64,000 nt of DNA from Desulfonema magnum (GTDB taxonomy: Bacteria; Desulfobacterota; Desulfobacteria; Desulfobacterales; 4be13). Below the pieces are notes generated by a model, which saw only the letters and a program-made list of their open reading frames with translations, had not been told where the DNA came from and did not search any database. Numbering within the stretch: the first letter of the stretch is position 1; the number at the start of each line of letters is the position of its first letter. This document shows, in pieces, positions 44,842-52,697 of the stretch. A program made the position numbers and the translations under genes. The stretch is taken from assembly GCF_017377395.1 (NCBI RefSeq), contig NZ_CP061800.1, forward strand, positions 868,001 to 932,000, given 5' to 3'.

Positions 44842-45477
44842 TTATCTTGTGAATCTGTCCCTGTTCCCGTCATGAAAAAGGGTTTTTAAAAATTTTTCTC
44901 CCATGTTATCCAATATGAGATAGCCAAGTGCATAGCTTTTGTCTGTGTCTTCCATTGGTGATTCAGCGATCTCTGTTGTGCTGTTTATCAGTTCTCTCGC
45001 TGTTTCAGGAGAATCAATCTGACTTGAGGCTAATATTGTGGTGACAACATAATCTTTGGTTTTGTAAAAATCTATGTCCGCCATACATTCTTCCACCATT
45101 TTTTTTCGTTCCATGGCCCGGTTCCGGTCTATGCTTTTCTCCAGTGTTTCAAGGAATACATTGATGATGAATTCGGGACCGATCGCTGCTTCTTTGCCGT
45201 TGATGTTTGCTTTAAGAAATTTTGACCGCATCAGAACCGTGGACCCAAGTCCTGCTGTGAGCGCCGCCTTTAGTTGATCTATTTCTCCGGCTACTCCGAA
45301 AATATCCGTTTTGGTGAGAATGTAGAGACAAACACAGGATATAAGAAGATTCACAAAAAGATACAGCAAAGCCGGCCATTTTCTGATGACATCAAACGGC
45401 TCATCCTGAAACTTTGTGAAGAGTTCCGCGACCGCCACCAGCAGACTCAGAAAGATGGTGATCAGATAGGCGGTCAT
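44842..45477 (-). CDS. Membrane protein of unknown function
   Basis: 211 residues with two N-terminal membrane segments (LITIFLSLLVAVAELF and LLYLFVNLLISCVCLYIL). A cytoplasmic part follows, GLGSTVLMRSKFLKANINGK, then a helical region to the end. Its start overlaps the stop of the upstream gene (ATGA), so the two are coupled. No family recognised. Confidence 0.65.
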   Translation of the reverse strand: MTAYLITIFLSLLVAVAELFTKFQDEPFDVIRKWPALLYLFVNLLISCVCLYILTKTDIFGVAGEIDQLKAALTAGLGSTVLMRSKFLKANINGKEAAIGPEFIINVFLETLEKSIDRNRAMERKKMVEECMADIDFYKTKDYVVTTILASSQIDSPETARELINSTTEIAESPMEDTDKSYALGYLILDNMGEKFLKTLFHDGNRDRFTR

Positions 45478-45824
45478 ACCAGATCCGCTCCTTTCCGTGT
45501 CAGTCTGACCCGGTCGTTGCCTGTGTCAAAATCCGGTTCTATCTCTACCAGTTCCTCACTGCTCAGTTGTGCCAGGGCTTCTTGGCAGATATCCAGTTTG
45601 AGCCTGGCAGATTTGGCAAGCGCCATAAATGTGAGCGTATAACCTTCTGCCTCTTTTAACGCCCTGAGTACGGATATGGTGGCAGTGGCAGGAGCCCTGA
45701 TGACCCTTTCCGATTGGATTCGCTGCTCCATTATTTCTGACGACTCGTTCCTGGTGTTTCCATTTTTCTGTCTTTTGAGTTCGTCAAAATAATAGGAAAG
45801 GGAAAATTTGACTTGTTTTTCCAT
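45474..45824 (-). CDS. Small winged-helix-like partner protein
   Basis: I place the start at the ATG near 45824 because AAAGGAAG lies 7-8 bp upstream; the open frame continues to 45971. The N-terminal part is basic and helical (FSLSYYFDELKRQKNG). The last ~70 residues (TISVLRALKEAEGYTLTFMA, LAKSARLKLDICQEALAQLS, DRVRLTRKGADLV) have the shape of a winged helix ending in LTRKG, as in MarR/PadR-type folds. Coupled to the downstream membrane protein; the two may form a sensor-regulator unit. Confidence 0.6.
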   Translation of the reverse strand: MEKQVKFSLSYYFDELKRQKNGNTRNESSEIMEQRIQSERVIRAPATATISVLRALKEAEGYTLTFMALAKSARLKLDICQEALAQLSSEELVEIEPDFDTGNDRVRLTRKGADLV

Positions 45825-46043
45825 AAGTTGCTTCCTTTCTTTTAACTGTTTTGAGTCATTGAGATGTGAAATGACCTTTTCCATCATATCTTGTTGCCAA
45901 GGTAAAGCTGACTCTGTTTTTAAAAATCGCGTTTTGTTACTTTTTAAACGGGTTGTGCATAAGAAAAGCATTTTTTATTCGTTGCCCAAATTTTTTTATA
46001 CACAATCCGTTCGCATAAGCAACTAAAAAAAAGATTACATGGT

Positions 46044-48200
46044 CTAACGCAGCCCGGAGACTTTCCTCATGATAAAGATGACCTCCGCAAGCCCGATTTT
46101 CTGATTTCTGTTCACATCCGCATTCAGGCTGATGGTTCCGGCCTGCATCCCCGCCGCCGCCTTCAGCGCCAGTATTGCATCCTTCAGGTCGATCGTGCCG
46201 TTTCCGTCAATGTTTCCGGGTTCCGTGGCGACATATTCGTAAGCGCCGATGTCGGTCTGTTCCCTGCCAAGCCCCCGCTGATCCGAATCCGGGGCTTCGG
46301 TGTCCGATCCTGTGTTAATGGCCGGGCTGTCCTCAAGCAGCGCATGGGTGGCGGTGGACCCGCCGTTGTCCTGCAACGGCCCTAGCTTGGGATCGGCCGG
46401 CGAGGATGCCGAACCCACGATGTCCCCGCTGACATCGTTCGCAAACCCGGTGCTGTTGGTGCTGTCGCCGATGAGGTTGTTGCCGTCCGAGGTGTACAGG
46501 CCTGCCTCATATTCGGACAGATCGTTCCCTGAATCCATGGTGGCAATGTTCTTCGCCACAATGGTGTTTTTCATGGCAACCGGGTCAAATGCGTAAATCC
46601 CTCCGCCGTCTTCCGAGGTGTTTCCGGTGACGGTGCAGTTCACAAGCGTGAGATTTGCCGGACTGTCCCCGCCGCCGGAGACGATGCCGCCGCCCGCCAT
46701 GGAAGCAGTGTTTCCGGATACGGTGCAGTTGGTGAGGATTCCCGTGACAACAGAATCATTCCCGCCGATGCGGACGGCCCCGCCGCCACAGCCTTCCTCA
46801 TCCGCTTTGTTCCCGGAGAGAGTGCATCCGCTCATCTCAACAGTGGCAGTGGGCTGCCCGCCCTCGTCTATTTCCGCACCGCTGAATATGCCGCCGCCGC
46901 CCCAGACACCTGCGGAACTGTTCCTGTCAACGGTGCTGTCCGTCATTTTCAGTGTTGCCGTGCCTCCGTACTGGGAGCCGTTGAACAGGCCGCCGCCGTC
47001 GCCTTTGGCAGTGTTGGACAGGAATTTGCTGTTGCTAATCACCGCGTCCGACTTTGCGCCGGCTTTGCCCGCAGTATTCAGAATCGCACCGCCGCCGTAG
47101 TAGTGAAAGCAGTCATCGGGATTGGCGGCCTGGCTGCAATTGTACGTGTTGGCGGTGTTCCCGGTGAACGTGCAGCCGGTGACGGTCAGGGTTGAGGAGC
47201 CGCTTTCTCCCCATGACTGGTGGCATACAGCGCCGCCGATCTGACCCGACGAATTGCTGGTGAAAACAGCGTCTGCCAGAATTGCCGTAACTGTCCCGCC
47301 AGCCTTTGCCATGCTATAAACTGCGCCGCCGCCATAGATTTTACCTTCATTCTCTTCAACATTTTCATAATAGCCCACGGATTTATTCAGCTCAAAGCTG
47401 GAACCTGATATGTCAAGGTCTGCAACGGAGCCGGATGTGAATGCCATGTTAAAGATGCCGCCTCCGTTTTTGGCGGTGTTGTCTGACAAATTGCAGTTGG
47501 TCAGTTTCACAGATGCAGTTCCATCGGATCCGTTGGATGCGTTGAAGACACCGCCGCCGCTGACTGCCGACGTATTTTGTGAAATCTCGGAACTGATCAA
47601 GTCAAGCGAAGCGGTGCTGCCTGCGTCAAAGGCAAGGCTGTAAATGCCAGCGCCGTCCTCCGCGCTGTTTCCGGTGACAGTGCAGTTGCTGGCGGTGAGG
47701 CTGCCCTGATAATTCATTATGCCTCCCCCTCCCGTTGCAACCGTGTTCCCCGAAATCGCGCAATTTTCAAGCGTGAGATCGCCCTCGTAATTATATATCC
47801 CTCCCCCGGCCTCAGCGTTCCCGCCTGAAATCCTCAGGCCGGAGATGACAACGCCAGCCGCATTGATTCCAAGTACACGGGAAGAGCCATCTCCTTTCAG
47901 CGTCAGCAGGCTCTGACCGGGGCCGCTGATGGTCAGGTCTTTATCAATGTAAATATGATTGGTGAGTTCAATGATGCCGGTCACGGAAAAATCAATGACT
48001 TCTCCCGTAGCAGCATTGTCCACGGCAAAACGAAGCGAGCCTTGCCCGGAATCGTCCGTGCTTGTCACGGTGGCAGCGAATGCCGCTGATGACAGCAGCA
48101 GGAAAACAATGGCATACATCATCGGAACATACAAGCCGGACACAGCAAATCCATGCTTTGCAAGCTTATGATAAATCATGTTTCTTATGGTCATTCTCAT
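46044..48200 (-). CDS. Secreted parallel beta-helix/dockerin protein 1
   Basis: 718 residues. Signal segment VPMMYAIVFLLLSSAAFA, then the opening of choice-of-anchor Q/parallel beta-helix proteins (TVTSTDDSGQGSLRFAVDNA, KDLTISGPGQSLLTL). It carries ~15 right-handed beta-helix coils with repeated SGNTA, GGGIYN and LTNCTVSGN motifs. NTGSDTEAPDSDQRGLGREQ then TDIGAYEY closes the fold. The C-terminal ~60 residues are a dockerin-like pair (NIDGNGTIDLKDAILALKAA and ADVNRNQKIGLAEVIFIMRK). Likely cell-surface or extracellular. It lies 39 bp downstream of RiPP precursor 1 on the same strand. Confidence 0.88.
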   Translation of the reverse strand: MRMTIRNMIYHKLAKHGFAVSGLYVPMMYAIVFLLLSSAAFAATVTSTDDSGQGSLRFAVDNAATGEVIDFSVTGIIELTNHIYIDKDLTISGPGQSLLTLKGDGSSRVLGINAAGVVISGLRISGGNAEAGGGIYNYEGDLTLENCAISGNTVATGGGGIMNYQGSLTASNCTVTGNSAEDGAGIYSLAFDAGSTASLDLISSEISQNTSAVSGGGVFNASNGSDGTASVKLTNCNLSDNTAKNGGGIFNMAFTSGSVADLDISGSSFELNKSVGYYENVEENEGKIYGGGAVYSMAKAGGTVTAILADAVFTSNSSGQIGGAVCHQSWGESGSSTLTVTGCTFTGNTANTYNCSQAANPDDCFHYYGGGAILNTAGKAGAKSDAVISNSKFLSNTAKGDGGGLFNGSQYGGTATLKMTDSTVDRNSSAGVWGGGGIFSGAEIDEGGQPTATVEMSGCTLSGNKADEEGCGGGAVRIGGNDSVVTGILTNCTVSGNTASMAGGGIVSGGGDSPANLTLVNCTVTGNTSEDGGGIYAFDPVAMKNTIVAKNIATMDSGNDLSEYEAGLYTSDGNNLIGDSTNSTGFANDVSGDIVGSASSPADPKLGPLQDNGGSTATHALLEDSPAINTGSDTEAPDSDQRGLGREQTDIGAYEYVATEPGNIDGNGTIDLKDAILALKAAAGMQAGTISLNADVNRNQKIGLAEVIFIMRKVSGLR

Positions 48201-48239
48201 AGTAAATTATCCCTTTCCTTATGGGTTCATCAAAAAAAA

Positions 48240-48911
48240 CTAACACCTTTTCGGTTCCCATTTCGGAAAGTCTGGTGTCTTAGTTACTTTATCATGGTAG
48301 GATGATGTATCAATAGATACATCACCGCAGTCTTCGCCGCCACTGGATCTGCCTCCGGCAGCCACAACTTCCAGATCATCGTCCGAGAGTTCTCCTGTTT
48401 TGTCCGGCTGGTGCGGAAGGACGAGATATTGCTTATCAGAGGTTTCTTCCAGAGTTTTCACTTCCACAACGTCCGGAACGTCAATGTCAAAGGCTCTCTT
48501 CAACGCCTTTTTAGGTCCTATTCTGAGTTCCTTTCTGAACTGCTCATCTGCAAAAGCCCTGCGTGTTATCAGATCGGACAGGGAGAACCAGGCCGAAATC
48601 CCCGCGGCAAGGACGAGGGTCTTTCCGGCTGCGGCGCAGGCGGTCTTCAGCATGTCCCGGCGGCTCATTTCCTGGTCCGAACCCGGGAAACCGGAATCGT
48701 CAGGCCCCTCTCCGGCCCTGGGAATCACCAGATAACGGGTCAGGGCGGTCTCCTCCACCGCCTCGATCCGAACCGATTCCGGAACCGTGTAACCGAACTC
48801 CCGTTCAAGTACGCCTTTGGGATTCTCAAGCACAGCGGCTTTGAAGGCATCGTCTGTCCATGCCCTTGTGATCACTTTTTCCATCATTTCCTGAGTCAAT
48901 GCCGACTTCAT
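48240..48911 (-). CDS. NHLP-leader RiPP precursor 1
   Basis: 223 residues from ATG 48911 behind AGGAGG. Leader domain A: MMEKVITRAWTDDAFKAAVL, EREFGYTVPESVRIEAVEET, ALTRYLVIP. A twin-arginine-like segment follows (SRRDMLKTACAAAGKTLVLA). Leader domain B: ITRRAFADEQFRKELRIGPK, DIDVPDVVEVKTLEETSDKQ, YLVLP, then GELSDDDLEVVAAGG, the classic pre-cleavage end of nitrile-hydratase-like leader peptides (NHLP). The core after GG is ~37 residues, starts RSSGGEDCGDVS, has several Ser/Thr and ends in Cys. The LanM-type synthetase at 63282 would be the modifying enzyme. Directly upstream of beta-helix protein 1. Confidence 0.85.
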   Translation of the reverse strand: MKSALTQEMMEKVITRAWTDDAFKAAVLENPKGVLEREFGYTVPESVRIEAVEETALTRYLVIPRAGEGPDDSGFPGSDQEMSRRDMLKTACAAAGKTLVLAAGISAWFSLSDLITRRAFADEQFRKELRIGPKKALKRAFDIDVPDVVEVKTLEETSDKQYLVLPHQPDKTGELSDDDLEVVAAGGRSSGGEDCGDVSIDTSSYHDKVTKTPDFPKWEPKRC

Positions 48912-48988
48912 CTTAAAACCTCCTTTTGCCAATGGTTGATAAAAAAAAATATTATTTCAACATGTTAAATCCAAACCGGAAAACGCCT

Positions 48989-49050
48989 CGTTCCCAAACC
49001 CTGGTTTGGGAACGCACTTGCACACAAAGCCCCCTGGTTTTGTGCAGGCA
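48989..49050. repeat. Two hairpins upstream of precursor 1
   Basis: CGTTCCCAAACCCTGGTTTG then GGAACG is a palindrome. TGCACACAAAGCC faces GGTTTTGTGCA. On the minus strand they sit between the serine hydrolase stop and the precursor start, so could terminate the former or structure the latter's leader. Confidence 0.5.
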
Positions 49051-49052
49051 GA

Positions 49053-50441
49053 TCAGTCTGATAGCAGATTCAGACTGTCTTTTAATAATGAGTCGAATAT
49101 GTCCGCATCTTCGCAATTCGTCAGCAACACAAATATGATCTTTTTTTCAGGCAGATAAAGCATATCTCCCTGGAATCCCGAGGAGGTTCCGTTATGCCCC
49201 CAGGCGACTCCCAAATCCGTATTCTGGTACGACAGCCCCAGTCCGTAATCAGAGCCGTGTTTGTACGGATCAAAGTTTGTCATCTGATCAAGTGAGACCT
49301 GGCTTAACAGGGTTTTTTCCTTGAAAAGCGCACTCAGGAACTCGGCCAGCCCGTGAGCATCGGAAATGATGCCTCCGTCTCCCAGTCCGAGAGCGTCATT
49401 TGTTTCGGTCACATCCCTCAGTTCATCTGTGTCCTCATCAATCTGATAACCCCGGACGAGCAGGCCGCCGAATCCTCCATCACGTGGTTCCCGAATTTCC
49501 ATGAACGTGTTCTCCAGTCCCAGGGGATCGTGAATCATACGTCTCATCTCGGCAGCCAGAGAGGAATCGCTCACTTTGTTCACGATCATTTCCAGCAGAA
49601 GATAATTTGTGTTGGAATACATAAACGCCGTACCGGCTTCAAAGATATCCCCCTGGTCCGCAAACTCACCCAGGGTCTCAGGATTATCATACACATCGTA
49701 AACATAGTCTTCAAGGATTTCCCGGGGCGTCCAGGGGGTCTGTCGGTTCGGATTTTCCCCCACCTTGTCATTATAGGCATCAATGGCCACATAATCCAAT
49801 ACGCCGGCGGTCATGCTCAGAAGATGTCTGATGGTGATGTCCGGACCACCCTGCCCATAACTGATGCGGCTCACAATATCCTCATAAGACAGATGGTTTT
49901 GTATCTTATCATCAAGATTCAGCTTTCCTTCCTCACTCAGTCTGAATACCACTGTGCTGACAAAGACCTTAGTCATGCTGGCAATTCGCAGCATATCCGC
50001 TGCCTGCATCGGGGTCTGCTTGCTGACATCTGCCAGCCCCGCGGCTCCGGCCCATTGCAATGACGGTGTCCGGATCAGAAGAACGGCCCCGGGGATTTTT
50101 GAATCAGCAACAGAAGCGTCCAGCAATTGCTGAAACTGTCCGAAGACAGGCTGCTCTCTTATCCCTGAGACAACCTGCAAGGCAAAAATAGCTTCGGCCG
50201 ATCCTATCCTGGCGTCATTGTTCACGTCAGCATCTTTGTTCGGAGAGAACGTCTTTCCCGAACAGATTTGAAGTGATGCGATCACATCCGCCAGGTCAAC
50301 TCTGTTTTCAGAACCCCATACATTCCCCCTGACTGCCCCCGGACTATCGGAGGAACACAGAATGAGGATTCCAAAAATCATGGCGAAAAAATCAGGTCTC
50401 AGAAATGCCTTCATCTTTTTCATCATACCAGACTGCATCAT
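49053..50441 (-). CDS. Secreted dockerin-serine hydrolase (class C beta-lactamase fold)
   Basis: 462 residues, AGGAG before ATG 50441. Signal segment PDFFAMIFGILILCSS. An N-terminal dockerin-like pair (GSENRVDLADVIASLQICSG and ADVNNDARIGSAEAIFALQV) precedes a serine hydrolase/PBP4-like domain with SxxK (ASMTKVF), YxN (YSNTNY) and HxG (GHNGTSSG). The same dockerin type is C-terminal in the beta-helix proteins. Probably hydrolyses a D-amino-acid peptide or ester outside the cell. Position between the fusion enzyme and precursor 1 suggests membership in the locus. Confidence 0.88.
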   Translation of the reverse strand: MMQSGMMKKMKAFLRPDFFAMIFGILILCSSDSPGAVRGNVWGSENRVDLADVIASLQICSGKTFSPNKDADVNNDARIGSAEAIFALQVVSGIREQPVFGQFQQLLDASVADSKIPGAVLLIRTPSLQWAGAAGLADVSKQTPMQAADMLRIASMTKVFVSTVVFRLSEEGKLNLDDKIQNHLSYEDIVSRISYGQGGPDITIRHLLSMTAGVLDYVAIDAYNDKVGENPNRQTPWTPREILEDYVYDVYDNPETLGEFADQGDIFEAGTAFMYSNTNYLLLEMIVNKVSDSSLAAEMRRMIHDPLGLENTFMEIREPRDGGFGGLLVRGYQIDEDTDELRDVTETNDALGLGDGGIISDAHGLAEFLSALFKEKTLLSQVSLDQMTNFDPYKHGSDYGLGLSYQNTDLGVAWGHNGTSSGFQGDMLYLPEKKIIFVLLTNCEDADIFDSLLKDSLNLLSD

Positions 50442-50489
50442 TTTACCGACTCCTTTCCTTTTTTACATACCATCTGTATAAATAAAATA

Positions 50490-52589
50490 TTATTTCAATG
50501 CCTTAAACGATTCCTTCGTCTCAATGAGCGATGTCAGGTAAGGCCCCAATCGTTTTCTGATAAACCGCACCATGGGAGCGTTGTCCGCCTGGGTGCGCCA
50601 GATCCCGCCCTTGGTCGGGATGTGTCCCTCATGAGCATACTGGCGCCGGATGGATTCCGCCAACAGCGGGATGGCCCTTCCTGTGCGCTGAAATTCCTTT
50701 CGAACAAACAGGCGATCATAGCGGACAGTGCCAGGCCCAATCCGCACGGTGATCAGCCATCCCACGATTTCGCCCTTGTAACGCAGGCCCAGGCTGTTGA
50801 TTGGCTCGAACTCCTCATCCACTTTCAGAAACGGGGTCAGGCCGCTGTGATAATAAGGCGGATCATAGGGCCATGCCCTGATCTCCTCAAGCTCCTCCGG
50901 TGTCACCTCTGTCCAGGGAAAGATTTTGAAATTCTTCGGAAGCCGGTAATTGTTCATCCAGTCCGATCTCATCATTTGCTCCACATCTTCCCCTTTGCTT
51001 GTGCAGATCAGTTGCCGGGGGGTCGGAGACTCCCACCCGCATTTTTCCAGAACACGTTCCAGAACACGTGCGGATGGCTTGTTTGCTGTGTAAATCCCGA
51101 AAACGCCGGTGCGTCCCCGTCGGGTCAGTTTCTTTTCCAGCCGGGTCATCAGGACTGTGCCGATCCCCTGGTTCCGAAATTCCTTTGCCACAAAAACAGA
51201 CAGCACCTCGGGGGTCTGGCCGTCCATCATATCTGCCAGAATCAGGCCCGAGGGCATTCCGAGAATCGAATGGCTTATGGCAATATACGGACCCTTGGGC
51301 GACACCTCCTTCAGAAGATGTCGAAATGCGGGAAAGGTCATCTGTTCGTATAAGACCGCCATCGAAGGATCAGGGCAGAGGTACTGTTGATCATTGGCGT
51401 ACCCGGGCGGCTCATCACGCTCTGCCAACAGGTCAATGTCAAAATAGTCCGCATAATGGCGGATTTTGGAAATCCGGCCAAGGATATCCGTTTTGTCTGA
51501 CACACCCAGGCGGTCAAACATGAAATGACATTCCGATTCCAGGGCTTTCAGATCATTTCCCGTATGATCAGGATGTTGTGCCAGATAAAAAAGAATGCGC
51601 TTATATTCCTCAAGTATTCTGACATGATCTTCCCGGGTGAGACGGCTGGCTTCCTTTTTGGAAAACTGATCCATCAGCGTCGGAAGTCCCTGTCTCAGAT
51701 CAGAGGAAATGGCCTTTGCATAAGGATGGCAGTTATGATTTTTATATGAGAGATAAGCAAAAAAATGAAGCAGGTCGCAATTGGTCACTCCGGTTCCGGC
51801 ATTTTTCTCTTCCAGGATGCCATTTTCATCCAGCTCGCTTATGATTTTCTCAGGATCATATTCAAGAAAGGTCAGGGGAGAGATCACAGCGGGAAACGCA
51901 TCCGCACGGAATCGGCTGACATCGTAGTCATAAAGGGTTCCTTCATAAGCATTGCCAAATGCTTTGTGAAATATTTCCCGGACATGGGCATATCTTCCTA
52001 AAAAATCCTCTCTTGCGGTTTCGCTGTCCATGGAAATCGGATGATAAGTCTGACACAGAGACCTCCCGTCCAGAACGCAGGGAATTTTCATCTGCGCTGC
52101 CATGTTCAGGCATACAAGCTCACAGATGCTGTGGCACACAAAGCATCCCGCATTTTCTCCCATGCCGCTCTCTGACAGAGCGACACGGATAAGTTCCCGG
52201 GATATCTTCTCGTCTGTATGAAATTGTATCAGATCTGTATTCAGCTTCCGGGCGACCTGCTCCGTATTGTGAGCAGCCACATCATTGTGAATGAAGGGGT
52301 GTTGCAAGAAAAGGGCCAGAACACGCAGGCGATATTTCCTTTTCAGCAGATACAGGAGATAGGAGCTGTCCTTGCCTCCGCTGAACATCAGCAACACATG
52401 ATAGGGAATCTTTTGTGTCCTTATACGGTCAAATTCTTCTTCCATTGTTTTCCGAAACAGATGGAAATCCGGTTCGGGCCGATTTCGGCTTTGAACGCAT
52501 TCCGAACAGATTCCGTGTTCGTTTATCGTGACATATGGTGTCGTATCTGTGCAAATGCATGTTTTGCATATATTCATTGTGTCTGTCAT
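50490..52589 (-). CDS. PP-loop ATP pyrophosphatase fused to two GNAT domains
   Basis: 699 residues. A zinc ribbon (C8/C11 and C28/C31: CKTC, CSEC) leads into an N-type PP-loop domain, SGGKDSS at 70-76. This resembles N-acetyl-sugar amidotransferases and related adenylating amide/thiol-forming enzymes, with further Cys in GCFVCHSICE. From ~430 there are two acetyltransferase folds. The first has VFVAKEFRNQGIGTVLMTRL; the second has RLFVRKEFQRTGRAIPLLAE, ending at the C-terminus. I know no characterised protein with this architecture. In a RiPP locus it could adenylate and acylate a precursor or a small building block; this is inference. Confidence 0.8.
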   Translation of the reverse strand: MTDTMNICKTCICTDTTPYVTINEHGICSECVQSRNRPEPDFHLFRKTMEEEFDRIRTQKIPYHVLLMFSGGKDSSYLLYLLKRKYRLRVLALFLQHPFIHNDVAAHNTEQVARKLNTDLIQFHTDEKISRELIRVALSESGMGENAGCFVCHSICELVCLNMAAQMKIPCVLDGRSLCQTYHPISMDSETAREDFLGRYAHVREIFHKAFGNAYEGTLYDYDVSRFRADAFPAVISPLTFLEYDPEKIISELDENGILEEKNAGTGVTNCDLLHFFAYLSYKNHNCHPYAKAISSDLRQGLPTLMDQFSKKEASRLTREDHVRILEEYKRILFYLAQHPDHTGNDLKALESECHFMFDRLGVSDKTDILGRISKIRHYADYFDIDLLAERDEPPGYANDQQYLCPDPSMAVLYEQMTFPAFRHLLKEVSPKGPYIAISHSILGMPSGLILADMMDGQTPEVLSVFVAKEFRNQGIGTVLMTRLEKKLTRRGRTGVFGIYTANKPSARVLERVLEKCGWESPTPRQLICTSKGEDVEQMMRSDWMNNYRLPKNFKIFPWTEVTPEELEEIRAWPYDPPYYHSGLTPFLKVDEEFEPINSLGLRYKGEIVGWLITVRIGPGTVRYDRLFVRKEFQRTGRAIPLLAESIRRQYAHEGHIPTKGGIWRTQADNAPMVRFIRKRLGPYLTSLIETKESFKALK

Positions 52590-52644
52590 GATCTGATCCT
52601 GTCGGTTCGGATGTTTTTCAGAAAATTCTCGTTTCCACTGCCGA

Positions 52645-52677
52645 AGACCTCCGAGGTTTTGAAAACCTCGGAGGTCT
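52645..52677. repeat. AGACCTCCGAGG palindrome
   Basis: 33-bp palindrome of the same family as 11250, 15604, 17988 and 63241, here between beta-helix gene 2 and the PP-loop/GNAT gene. No poly-T follows on the minus strand. Confidence 0.7.
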
Positions 52678-52697
52678 CATGTCAGAGATTACATGGC

